NCBI GenBank assembly: GCA_004367505.1
Contig: SFCB01000028.1
Coordinates: forward strand, 1-64,000
Direction of reading: 5' to 3'
From: Chloroflexi bacterium OHK40
GTDB taxonomy: Bacteria > Chloroflexota > Chloroflexia > Chloroflexales > Chloroflexaceae
DNA: 64,000 nucleotides
In this document: piece after piece, positions 8,725-16,201 of the stretch
Layout of the letters: every line of letters begins with the position of its first letter
How positions within the stretch are numbered: the first letter of the stretch is position 1
Position numbers and translations under genes: made by a program
The notes under the pieces: generated by a model
Database searches by the model: none
Seen by the model: the letters and a program-made list of their open reading frames with translations, nothing else
What the model was told of the DNA's origin: nothing

Positions 8725-9125
8725 ATGGAACCACGGATCGCTTGCGGTACCTCGGAGAAGCACTACCCCCGCAGGGGCAGGCTCCGCTTGCACAGAGGCT
8801 GGCGTGGGGACGTGCGAACCGACCCATAGGCGTCGTTCCCGCGCATGCGGGAACTCAGGCCCCCCCGCTTGCGCGGGGGCAGGCCCCCCGGCGTCCGACC
8901 CTGGACGCCCGCCTGCGCGGGCGTGACCCCAAGTGTGCCGAGGTGTCGTTCCCGCGCAAGCGGGAACCCATCCCCCGCCTGCGCGGGCGTGACCCCACGC
9001 GCACCAGGGTGTCGTTCCCGCGCAAGCGGGAACCCAGGCCCCCCGCTTTCGCGGGGGCAGGCCCCCGGCGTCCTACCCTGGACGCCCGCCTGCGCGGGCG
9101 TGACCCACGCACGTGCGTTACGCTC
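8725..9125. repeat. Block of GC-rich palindromic (REP-like) repeats
   Basis: This 400-bp gap holds three copies of a palindrome of the form GTCGTTCCCGCG-nn-GCGGGAA (8832-8854, about 8945-8967 and 9011-9033). Between them are CCCCGCTT-n-CGCGGGG and CGCCCGCC-tg-CGCGGGCG palindromes. The first and last composite units (about 8832-8930 and 9011-9110) are nearly identical direct repeats of ~100 bp, with a shortened unit between them. The arms match the general architecture of widespread extragenic palindromes that begin GTC.TTCCCGC and end GCGGG..TGAC. Related copies lie at 46541-46660 and 59400-59440. No credible gene is present; reading frames through the block are Arg/Pro/Gly-rich shadows. Confidence 0.85.
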
Positions 9126-9950
9126 TCAGGCTCCCCCGGGTCGAGCCAGCGCCGCGTACACTTCCGGGCAGTGGGTGGGGAGGATGCGCACCTCGGGGTG
9201 GGCCAGGCTGAAGGCGTGCAGGGCATCGATCGTGGCGCGCATGGCCCGTGCGTCGTCGACGATCAGGCTGGCCATACGCGATGGCGGGCGCCGCTCGCGG
9301 ATGGTACGGCTCGTCCAGGCGCCGTCCGCCGCGAGCAGCACCGGCCCGCCAGTAGTGGCGACGAGGGCGCCGATCTGGCCGCAGGCGTGGCCGGGGAGCG
9401 CAATCAGCAGGATCGAGCCGTCGCCGAAGAGGTCGTGGGTGGGGCCAAGGTGTGGCAGGGGTGCCCCGGTGAAGGGCGGCAGGGGGCACGCCCGGGCCTC
9501 CAGATCGGGTGGCTGGAGCGCCGGTAGGTAGCCCCGCCGCAGCGCCGCCAGGCCGCGCCGCCCACGCACGCTCTCAAGCGCCGCCTGCGTAGCCACGATC
9601 GTAGTCGCCGGGAAATCGCGCAGCCCCGCCACGTGGTCGGCGTGGAAGTGTGAGACGATCACCCGGCCGATGTCGTTCGGCGCGATACCCCGCGCGGCCA
9701 GTTGGCGCACGAGCTCCAGCTCGGGGCTGAGCCGCAGCGGCGTGAGCGCGCGGTACAGGCGGTAGGGCCAGGCCCGCGTCGCGTCGAGCATGCGCATCGC
9801 GTAGCCGGTGTCGAAGAGGGTGAGGCCCTGGCGCGGGTGGTGCAGCAGCGCCACAAGCGCATGGCAGGCCATGGGCCGCGCCGCGCCGCCCCGGAGCACC
9901 TGGCGCTCGGAGACGACGCAGTGGCCGGTGTCGAAGAGCTCGATCGTCAC
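9126..9950 (-). CDS. Metallo-beta-lactamase-fold hydrolase
   Basis: MBL-fold protein, ~274 residues, with the metal motif SHFHADH (HxHxDH), a downstream ALPGHACGQ His and LAADGAW Asp, and a final LPTHCPE His. These supply a dinuclear metal site as in the lactonase/glyoxalase-II-like group; the order and size resemble N-acyl-homoserine-lactonase-like proteins, but the substrate is open. Start choice is uncertain. GTG 9950 is given here; an in-frame CTG at 9959 sits 6 bases after GGGAGG and is the best-spaced codon, while a TTG at 9977 precedes that site. It lies directly downstream of, and close to, the epimerase gene on the same strand. Confidence 0.85.
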   Translation of the reverse strand: MTIELFDTGHCVVSERQVLRGGAARPMACHALVALLHHPRQGLTLFDTGYAMRMLDATRAWPYRLYRALTPLRLSPELELVRQLAARGIAPNDIGRVIVSHFHADHVAGLRDFPATTIVATQAALESVRGRRGLAALRRGYLPALQPPDLEARACPLPPFTGAPLPHLGPTHDLFGDGSILLIALPGHACGQIGALVATTGGPVLLAADGAWTSRTIRERRPPSRMASLIVDDARAMRATIDALHAFSLAHPEVRILPTHCPEVYAALARPGGA

Positions 9951-9980
9951 CGCTGTCAGAGGCCACCTCCCGATCAAGGG

Positions 9981-10955
9981 CTAGCGCGCGCTAGCGAGCC
10001 CGGCAAGGGTGCGGTCCACGCCTTCGGCCACGCTCACCAGCGGCGTGTAGCCAAGGTCGCGCCGGGCCGCGCTGATGTCGTACGTCTGCGTGCGCCCGAG
10101 GATGGCCACAGTATAGCGTGTGAGCAGGGGCTCGCGCCCGGTGATCGCGGCCCGCGCCTCCATAAGCCCCGCAAGCAGGCTCAGGGCGGCCAGTGGGACG
10201 GGCCGCAGTCGCGCCGGGATGCCGAGGCGGCTCAGTACATCGCGGATCAGCCCCCAGAGCGGTACGTGCTCGCCATTGGTGATGTGGAAGGTGCGCCCCT
10301 CCACGCCCGGCCGGGTGAGCGCGAGGGCCACGGCGTGGGCGACGTTCTCGACATACGTCAGGTCGACCAGGTTCCGCCCGGCGCCCACCTGGGGCAGGCG
10401 GCCAGTTCGCGCGGCGGCTATCACTCGTGGTAGCAGAGCCCGGTCGCCTGGGCCGAAGACGGCCTTCGGGCGCAGAATCACGCTCGATACGTCGTCTGCG
10501 GCGCGCACGAGCTGCTCGGCGATGGCCTTGGTGCGCGCGTAGCTGGAGCTGAAGCGCCGTGGGTAGGGGGCGGCCTCGGTCGTGTCCACGTGGTCGCGCC
10601 CGGTGAAGGTAACGGCGGGCGAGGAGATCAGCACCATGCGGGCCACGGCGTGTGTACGGCAGCCTGCCAGCACCGCCGCCGTGCCACCGATGTTCACGGC
10701 TTCGAAGGCCGCTCGCGGTCCCCACGGCGCGGAGAGCGCCCCGCAGTGTATAACGGCATCGACGCCGTGGCAGGCCCCGGCCACCGCAGCCGCATCGCGC
10801 AGGTCGGCCCGCCAGGGCTCGGCGCCGGTCGCCAGTAGCGCGCCAACCTCACCGAAGTCGCGGCCCATCAGGCGCACGCGGTGGCCGTCACGGAGTAGCC
10901 GGGTCGCTACATGCCGGCCGACAAAGCCGGTGCCGCCGGTGACAAGAATGCGCAT
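9981..10955 (-). CDS. NAD-dependent epimerase/dehydratase (3-beta-HSD-like extended SDR)
   Basis: Extended SDR, 324 residues from ATG 10955. It has TGGTGFVGRH for NAD binding at the very N-terminus, an SSPAVTF serine segment and the catalytic SSYARTK (Tyr-x-x-x-Lys) motif, then the ILRPKAVFGPGD strand and a VDLTYVENVAHA segment typical of the NAD-dependent epimerase and 3-beta-hydroxysteroid-dehydrogenase-like branch. An in-frame extension to 11111 is Arg-rich and low-quality, so it is excluded. The MBL-fold gene follows within a few tens of bases and is probably co-transcribed. Confidence 0.9.
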   Translation of the reverse strand: MRILVTGGTGFVGRHVATRLLRDGHRVRLMGRDFGEVGALLATGAEPWRADLRDAAAVAGACHGVDAVIHCGALSAPWGPRAAFEAVNIGGTAAVLAGCRTHAVARMVLISSPAVTFTGRDHVDTTEAAPYPRRFSSSYARTKAIAEQLVRAADDVSSVILRPKAVFGPGDRALLPRVIAAARTGRLPQVGAGRNLVDLTYVENVAHAVALALTRPGVEGRTFHITNGEHVPLWGLIRDVLSRLGIPARLRPVPLAALSLLAGLMEARAAITGREPLLTRYTVAILGRTQTYDISAARRDLGYTPLVSVAEGVDRTLAGLASAR

Positions 10956-11119
10956 ACGTGACTCAAGGATGGTCGCGCGCCGTCGGTGTGAACGCCTGGG
11001 CTCGGTTCGCGAAGGCCGCCGTTGTGGCCGCGCCCTGGCGCAGGTGCGGATGCACCGGCCCTGACCCGTGTCGTGCGCCGCCGGGAGGGCCGTGCGAACG
11101 CAAAGTCGCACTTGGAGGA

Positions 11120-12232
11120 TTAATCGTTATCTACCTCGATATCGCCGGAGGTGGTGCTGATCGTGAGGGACGTATCGCCCACGCCGAGTGTGCCACTGAG
11201 CCGGCGCCGCTCACGCTCCGCTGCGTTCAGGGGCAGGTTGCTCTGCAGGTCGCCGCTGATGGTCGAGGCCTCGAGCCGTAAGTCTGCCGGGCGCTCCAGG
11301 CGCACATCAACGTCGCCGGAGATGTTGTTGATGTGATTGCTTGCGCCGCTCGCCAGCCAGCCCTCGAAGCTGATCGCGCCACTAGTGCTCTCGGCGGTTA
11401 GGCTAGCGTCTGCGGCCTCGCGCACGCCCAGGTCGCCCGAGATGCTGTGTAGCTCCGTGGCGCCGCGCACACCGCTGAGCTCCACGTCGCCGCTGACCGT
11501 CTCAACGCGCGGACGCTCCAGTGCACCACTGGCCCGCACATCGCCGCTCACACTCTCCACCACGAGGGGGCCGGTGTGGTCGCGCAGCTCCACGTCGCCG
11601 CTGGTGGTGTTCACAGCCAGGCTGCCGGCCGTGCGCTCCGCCTCGATCGCGCCGCTCACGCTGCTCAGCCGCAGGTCGCCACGGATGCCGGTGGCGTCGA
11701 TGCTGCCGCTCACGACGCTCGCCTCGGCCGCAACCCCTTCCGGCAGGGCCACCCGGAGCTCGGCGAAGGGCGCGCGCCCGATAATGCCGCCCAGGCCAGT
11801 TGGCCGGCGGACCTCGATCACCAGGGTGTCGCCACGCTCCTCGGCTACCACGTGCAGCCGCTCCAGGGCAGCCGCAGCCCCGTCGCCGTTCCAGCCAAAG
11901 CCCCGCTCAACACCGCTGAGCGTCACCTGTGCATCCCTGGCAGCCACGAGCTCGATCTCGTCGCCCACGCCGCTGACGACAACCCGCCGCACATTAAAGC
12001 TCTGGGCGGGGATCGGCTCGCGCTGCTCCACGAAGCCGCCGATGCCACCAAACACGGGGCCGCGAGCCGTCAGCTCGAAGACGAGCCAGACGACGCCGAC
12101 CAGCAGCAGCAGGGCGCCCCAGCGGCGTAACTGCTCGCCCCGGCGGTAGCATGGCTCATTCGGAACGATCCCCTCCGGTCGCGCCGCCTGCGGGGCGGCT
12201 GGCGTGGTTCGGGGCTCGTGCTCAACGTTCAT
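11120..12232 (-). CDS. Membrane-anchored DUF4097-like beta-repeat protein
   Basis: 370 residues. A cytoplasmic N-terminal ~35 residues precede one transmembrane helix (about residues 36-55, WGALLLLVGVVWLVFEL), then a long extracytoplasmic domain made of about eight to nine repeats with a VSGDV/TSGDV/ISGDL core roughly every 18-20 residues. This regular SG-D pattern is the hallmark of DUF4097/DUF4098-type parallel beta-helix domains found in envelope proteins. The start follows GAGGTGAGCG. No enzymatic motif is present; function unknown, plausibly cell-envelope structure or stress sensing. Confidence 0.85.
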   Translation of the reverse strand: MNVEHEPRTTPAAPQAARPEGIVPNEPCYRRGEQLRRWGALLLLVGVVWLVFELTARGPVFGGIGGFVEQREPIPAQSFNVRRVVVSGVGDEIELVAARDAQVTLSGVERGFGWNGDGAAAALERLHVVAEERGDTLVIEVRRPTGLGGIIGRAPFAELRVALPEGVAAEASVVSGSIDATGIRGDLRLSSVSGAIEAERTAGSLAVNTTSGDVELRDHTGPLVVESVSGDVRASGALERPRVETVSGDVELSGVRGATELHSISGDLGVREAADASLTAESTSGAISFEGWLASGASNHINNISGDVDVRLERPADLRLEASTISGDLQSNLPLNAAERERRRLSGTLGVGDTSLTISTTSGDIEVDND

Positions 12233-12360
12233 CGCTCACCTCGCGTTCGGTAGCTCCTCTGCTGCATTCGACGCAGCCGCGAGGGCCAGTGTTGCGGGTC
12301 GCCCCGGCGTGGCTGCCGGGCGGCGGGACGAAAGCCCCCGGGCGCCCGTAGAAGCGGTGG

Positions 12361-12366
12361 TATCAT
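12361..12366 (+). promoter_or_regulatory. Possible -10 box (TATCAT) for leaderless transcript
   Basis: TATCAT ends seven bases before the ATG at 12374, so a start seven bases after the box would coincide with the A of the ATG. No Shine-Dalgarno precedes the ATG. No clear -35 is visible, so the call is tentative. Confidence 0.35.
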
Positions 12367-12373
12367 ACAATCA

Positions 12374-12865
12374 ATGCCGATCCTGATCGATGGCCACAAC
12401 CTGATCGGGCAGCTGCCCATGCTGAGCCTGGCCGACCCGGACGACGAGGCCAGGCTGGTGCTGATCCTGCGCCGCTACGCCGCCCGCCGGCGGGGTCGCC
12501 GGGTGATCGTAGTCTTCGACGGGGGTGTCTACGGCCACCCTGAGCAGTTGAGCGGCTATGGCGTCGAGGCGCATTTCGCGCGCTCCCCCGCCGACGCGGA
12601 TGCCGAGCTGATCCGCAAGATCAGAGCCATCCGCCGCCGCGACGAGTGGCTGGTGGTCAGCTCAGATCGGGCTGTGATTGGCGAGGCCCGCGCCCGTGGG
12701 ATCCCAACCCTGAGCGCCCAGGAGTTCGCCCGTCGCCTGGCCAGCCTCGACCAGCCACGCGCCTCGCTGAGCGCGAAGCGCAACGATCGCCCCCTGAGCC
12801 GCGAGGAGGTCGAGGAGTGGCTGCGCGTCTTTGGTGAGCCTGATAGTGGTGAGGAGGAGCCGTAG
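12374..12865 (+). CDS. NYN-domain protein (YacP/Rae1-like putative ribonuclease)
   Basis: 163 residues with the PIN-like NYN fold: LIDGHNLIG at the N-terminus (acidic metal residue plus Asn), VVFDGG, ADAELIRKI and VSSDRAV with the downstream acidic cluster. Relatives include Bacillus Rae1/YacP, a ribosome-associated endoribonuclease; this copy is of similar size. It is first in the 12374-17274 operon, one base before the methyltransferase GTG, but its link to that pathway is probably only positional. The start is ATG with no Shine-Dalgarno. Confidence 0.85.
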   Translation: MPILIDGHNLIGQLPMLSLADPDDEARLVLILRRYAARRRGRRVIVVFDGGVYGHPEQLSGYGVEAHFARSPADADAELIRKIRAIRRRDEWLVVSSDRAVIGEARARGIPTLSAQEFARRLASLDQPRASLSAKRNDRPLSREEVEEWLRVFGEPDSGEEEP

Positions 12866-12866
12866 G

Positions 12867-13715
12867 GTGGATTATACGACGATCCGGGAACAGAATCGCC
12901 GCTCGTGGAATGCGGTGGTGCCGGCGCACGCGAGCCACCGCCCCGGCCTCGCCGCCTTCCTGCGCTCCGGTGGCAGCACGCTCTTCCCCGAGGAGTTGGA
13001 GTTGCTCGGCGACGTGGCGGGCCGGTCGCTGCTGCACCTGCTCTGCAATGCCGGCCAGGATACGTTGAGCCTCGCCGCCCTTGGCGCGCGCGCCACCGGT
13101 GTCGACCTGAGCGACGCGGCGGTGGCCCGCGCCCTGGCGCTCAGCGCCGAGAGCGGCATCCCGGCCCGCTTCGTCTGCGCCGATGTCTACGACTACCTCG
13201 CCGAGGCCGCCGGGGCCGGCTTTGCGCGGATCTACTGCGGCTACGGCGCCATCTGCTGGCTGCACGATCTGGCGGCCTTCGCGCGGGGTGTGGCCGCCGC
13301 CCTCGCTCCGGGTGGTCGCTTTGCGCTTGTGGAGTTCCACCCGGTGGCGAATATGTTCGATCCGTCCTGGCGCCTCACCGCTGATTACCCGCAGGGCGGG
13401 GCGCTGCTCACCCTCGACGGCGTGGGCGACTATGTAGGCGCCGCCGGGGAGGGGCTGGCGCCCGGCGGCTACGCTGAGGGCGTGCGCGACTTCGCCAATC
13501 CCCACGCCTGCCACCTCTTCCGCTGGGGGGTCGGCGAGGTGGTGAGCGCCCTGGCCAGCGCCGGGCTGGCGATCGTGGCCCTCCGGGAGTACCCCTTCGT
13601 CAACGGCGAGCGACCTTTCGAGCGCATGCGTAGTGAGGGCCGCCGCCGCTACCCGCCTGCTGAGCTTCCCGCTATTCCGCTGATGTACGGTCTCGCCGCC
13701 GAGCGGCCGGTGTGA
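12867..13715 (+). CDS. Class I SAM-dependent methyltransferase
   Basis: 282 residues. The AdoMet fold is recognisable: LLHLLCNAGQDTLSLAALGARATGVDLSD is motif I with the acidic end of strand 2 (broken here by a C in place of the usual first Gly), followed by FVCADVYD (motif II) and LAPGGRFALVEFHP (motif III). The start is GTG 12867, two bases after the NYN stop and 12 bases downstream of GAGGAGG; an upstream in-frame extension to 12831 only overlaps the NYN gene. As it sits in a run of pterin- and riboflavin-type genes, it is a candidate tailoring enzyme for their product. Confidence 0.88.
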   Translation: MDYTTIREQNRRSWNAVVPAHASHRPGLAAFLRSGGSTLFPEELELLGDVAGRSLLHLLCNAGQDTLSLAALGARATGVDLSDAAVARALALSAESGIPARFVCADVYDYLAEAAGAGFARIYCGYGAICWLHDLAAFARGVAAALAPGGRFALVEFHPVANMFDPSWRLTADYPQGGALLTLDGVGDYVGAAGEGLAPGGYAEGVRDFANPHACHLFRWGVGEVVSALASAGLAIVALREYPFVNGERPFERMRSEGRRRYPPAELPAIPLMYGLAAERPV

Positions 13716-13727
13716 GCCAGGTGGTCT

Positions 13728-14096
13728 ATGGAGAGCGACCGAATCATCCTTGAAGGCATGGTCTTTTTCGGCTACCACGGCACGCGCCCCGAGGAGACGA
13801 CGCTGGGCCAGCGCTTCGTGGTAGATGTGGCGCTGGAGTTGAGCCTGCGTGCCGCCGGTGAGTCCGACGATCTGGCCGCCACGGTTGACTATAGCGCCGT
13901 GCATCGTAGCACCCGCGCCATCGTTGAGGGTCCACCCCTCAAGCTTACCGAGGCCGTGGCCGAGCGGATCGCCGGGGCCGTTCTGGCCGAGCACCCCGCT
14001 GTGCAGGCGGTGCAGGTGCGGGTACGTAAGCCCAATGTTCGCCTTGACGATACGGTGCTGGCCGGCTCCATTGTTGAGATTACGCGCCGACGATGA
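13728..14096 (+). CDS. folB: Dihydroneopterin aldolase family protein
   Basis: 122 residues, the family's standard length. Active-site features are all present: HGTRPEE (substrate Glu), TVDYSAVH (Tyr of the T-V-D-Y-S motif), KLTEAVAERIA and VRVRKPNV with the catalytic Lys. FolB cleaves dihydroneopterin to 6-hydroxymethyl-dihydropterin and glycolaldehyde and can epimerise at C2'. No FolK, FolP or FolE accompanies it, and the RibD-type reductase overlaps it by four bases. Its role may therefore be in the pteridine-like pathway of this operon rather than folate synthesis. Confidence 0.9.
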   Translation: MESDRIILEGMVFFGYHGTRPEETTLGQRFVVDVALELSLRAAGESDDLAATVDYSAVHRSTRAIVEGPPLKLTEAVAERIAGAVLAEHPAVQAVQVRVRKPNVRLDDTVLAGSIVEITRRR

Positions 14097-14773
14097 GCCC
14101 ACGCCCACAGATCACTCTCAGCTATGCCCAGACTCTCGATGGGCAGTTGGCCACGCGCACCGGCAGCTCGCAGTGGATCGGCGGCCCGGAGTCGCTGCGG
14201 TTCGCCCACGGGCTGCGCACCCGCCACGATGCCATCCTTGTGGGGATCGGTACCGTGCTCGCCGATGATCCGCGCCTCACCGTGCGGCTCGTGGACGGGC
14301 GAAGCCCGCTCCGCGTGGTGCTCGATAGCCGGCTCCGCGTGCCCCTCGGCGCCAGGGTGCTGCGGGAGGGCGCCGCCAGCGGGACACTGATTGCCTGTGT
14401 GGAGGGCGCCGACCCGGAGCGCCGTGCTGCGCTCCAGGCCCTGGGGGCGCGGGTGGTCGTTCTGCCGCCTGGCCCAGACGGCGGCGTAGCGCTGGAGGCG
14501 CTGCTCGATGACCTTTACGCGCTCGGGGTGGGCACGCTGATGGTGGAGGGCGGCGCGCGGGTGATCACCGCATTGCTGCGCGCCAGGCTTGCCGACCGGA
14601 TAGCCGTCTGTGTTGCGCCCCGCATCCTCGGCACCGGGCTCGCCGCCGTGGGCGACCTGGGGATCGCCCATCTCGCCGAGGCCCTGCTGCTTGATGAGCC
14701 CCGCGTGACGGCCTATGGCGCCGACCTGATCATCGAGGCCCGGATCAGTTACCCGGAGCGCCAGGCCGATTAG
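14093..14773 (+). CDS. RibD C-terminal-domain reductase (DHFR fold)
   Basis: Stand-alone reductase domain, 226 residues, without the N-terminal deaminase of bacterial RibD. Landmarks are SYAQTLDGQLATRTGSSQWIGG at the N-terminus, HDAILVGIGTVLADDPRLTVR and the late MVEGGARVI nucleotide-binding segment. Such enzymes use NADPH to reduce the ribosyl side chain of the pyrimidine formed from GTP by cyclohydrolase II. Stand-alone versions can act on the non-deaminated pyrimidine, as in fungi and archaea. It overlaps folB by ATGA. A GTP cyclohydrolase II gene faces this operon 2.7 kb downstream, so a GTP-to-reduced-pyrimidine route is plausible. Confidence 0.9.
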   Translation: MSPRPQITLSYAQTLDGQLATRTGSSQWIGGPESLRFAHGLRTRHDAILVGIGTVLADDPRLTVRLVDGRSPLRVVLDSRLRVPLGARVLREGAASGTLIACVEGADPERRAALQALGARVVVLPPGPDGGVALEALLDDLYALGVGTLMVEGGARVITALLRARLADRIAVCVAPRILGTGLAAVGDLGIAHLAEALLLDEPRVTAYGADLIIEARISYPERQAD

Positions 14774-14801
14774 CGCGCCCCGGCCGCGCACAGGAGTCCC
14801 T

Positions 14802-15839
14802 GTGGAAGCGCTCACCGCCCGTGCCGTCTGGTTTGTTGCCCCGCGCCAGGTAGAGCTGCGGGAGGAACTGGTGCCACCGCCCGGCCCTGGCCAGGTGCGT
14901 ATTGCCGCTATCGCGTCGGCCATCAGCCACGGCACCGAGTTGCTCGTCTACCGGGGTGAGGTCGATCCGGCCCTCGAGCTGGATCTGCCGACGCTCGTGG
15001 GGAGCTTCGCCTTCCCGATCAAGTATGGCTACGCTAGTGTCGGCCAGGTGCTCGACGTGGGCGCCAGCGTGACGGGCCTGGCGCCAGGCGATCTGGTCTT
15101 TGTGCTGCACCCCCACCAGAGCCTCTACAACGCCTGCGCCGAGCTCGTTGTACCACTGCCGCAGGGCCTCACCCCCGCGCAGGGCCTCTTCTTCGCCAAC
15201 GCCGAGACGGCCCTCACCATCGCCCACGACGCGGCTCCGCGCCTGGGCGAGAGCGTGGTTGTCTTTGGCCAGGGTGTCGTGGGCTTGCTGGCTGCCCAGA
15301 TGCTCCGGCTCGCCGGGGCCGCCCGGGTGATCGCCGTAGACATGAACCCGCGCCGGCGCGCGCAGGCCCTGGCCCTGGGTGTGGACGCCGCCCTGGCCCC
15401 CGGACCGGAGCTCCCCGAGGAGCTGCGGGCGATCAATGGTGGGCGCCTCGCCGACCTCGCCGTGGAGGTGAGCGGCGCACCGGCCGCGCTGCAGGCCGCC
15501 ATCGGGTGCGTGCTCGACGAGGGGAGCGTGCTGGTGGCATCCTGGTATGGCCGCAAGCCGGTCACGCTGGATCTCGGCACACGTTTTCATCGGGGTCGCA
15601 TCCGGCTCCGTTCCACCCAGGTGGGCCGGCTGGCCCCCGAAACCTGGCCGCGCTGGGATCACCGCCGCCGCCGTGAGAGTGTGGCCGCTTTGCTGCCGCG
15701 CCTACGCCTCGATGAGCTGGTGAGCCACAGCCTCCCCGTCGAGCGCGCCGACGAGGCGTACCGCCTGGCTGAGCTCGGCGCCGCACTGCAGGTGGTCTTA
15801 ACGTACCGCGAGAAAGAGACGCTTCTATGTACGAGCTAG
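14802..15839 (+). CDS. Zinc-less medium-chain dehydrogenase (MDR), BchC-like subgroup
   Basis: 345 residues. The Rossmann part is clear: VVVFGQGVVGLLAAQMLRLAG with an acidic residue at the end of strand 2 (AVDMN). The N-terminal GroES-like domain has ISHGTELLVYRG where zinc alcohol dehydrogenases have a Cys-bearing CGSD motif, and the four structural-zinc cysteines are absent. This I-S-x-G-T-E form is typical of an MDR branch that includes bacteriochlorophyllide dehydrogenase BchC and related uncharacterised enzymes. It starts 28 bases after the reductase gene and overlaps the PTPS-like gene by 13 bases, implying tight coupling. Likely an NAD(P)-dependent oxidoreductase in the pteridine-like pathway. 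Confidence 0.86.
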   Translation: MEALTARAVWFVAPRQVELREELVPPPGPGQVRIAAIASAISHGTELLVYRGEVDPALELDLPTLVGSFAFPIKYGYASVGQVLDVGASVTGLAPGDLVFVLHPHQSLYNACAELVVPLPQGLTPAQGLFFANAETALTIAHDAAPRLGESVVVFGQGVVGLLAAQMLRLAGAARVIAVDMNPRRRAQALALGVDAALAPGPELPEELRAINGGRLADLAVEVSGAPAALQAAIGCVLDEGSVLVASWYGRKPVTLDLGTRFHRGRIRLRSTQVGRLAPETWPRWDHRRRRESVAALLPRLRLDELVSHSLPVERADEAYRLAELGAALQVVLTYREKETLLCTS

Positions 15840-16201
15840 GTGTCATCAGCCAGTTCGAGGCGGCCCATCGCCTCACCGGAGCGTTCGGGCCTGCTACACG
15901 GATGCACGGCCACACCTACCGCCTGGAGGTGCTAGTGCGTGGGCCGTCCCTGCGCCCGGACGGAACACTCTGCGATCTGGTGGCGCTCCAGGCCGCCGTG
16001 AGCGCGGTGGTTGGCGAGCTGCACTACCGCGATCTCGGTGAGGTGCCCGGGCTGGCCGGGGTCAATACGACTGCCGAGCATGTGGCCGCCTATTGCTGGC
16101 GTCAGCTGGCCGCCGCACTGGATGAGCCGGCGCTCGCGAGCCTGACGGTGCGGGTATGGGAGAACCCCGGCGCCTACGCGGCCTACGAGGGCGCGCTCTA
16201 A
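15827..16201 (+). CDS. 6-pyruvoyl/6-carboxy-tetrahydropterin synthase-like protein lacking catalytic Cys and Asp-His pair
   Basis: 124 residues, T-fold PTPS/QueD family. The three zinc ligands are in place: His14 (EAAHRL) and His27 and His29 (MHGHTY). The nucleophilic Cys, normally four residues before the first His of HGH, is Ala23. The usual LDH segment that gives the Asp-His proton relay reads LHY (His66-Tyr67). Glu84 (NTTAE) and the C-terminal WENP Glu, which bind the pterin ring, are kept. So it can probably bind a pterin or pyrimidine at zinc but should not run the standard reaction. It overlaps both neighbours (13 bases and 1 base) in the operon. I recall similar FGPA-x-R-x-HG proteins in actinobacterial clusters, from memory only. 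Confidence 0.85.
   Translation: MYELGVISQFEAAHRLTGAFGPATRMHGHTYRLEVLVRGPSLRPDGTLCDLVALQAAVSAVVGELHYRDLGEVPGLAGVNTTAEHVAAYCWRQLAAALDEPALASLTVRVWENPGAYAAYEGAL

Noticed and set aside
8832-9113. Possible CRISPR array
   Set aside because: Repeats are palindromic, of unequal length and separated by other palindromes rather than by uniform unique spacers, and no cas genes are near.
8742-9531. Plus-strand frames of ~230-260 codons through the palindromic block
   Set aside because: They read through repeats into the antisense of the MBL-fold gene and have Arg/Pro-rich, domain-free translations.
13728-14096. Ordinary folate operon around folB
   Set aside because: No folE, folK, folP or pabA/B genes are adjacent; the neighbours are riboflavin-, PTPS- and glycosyltransferase-type.
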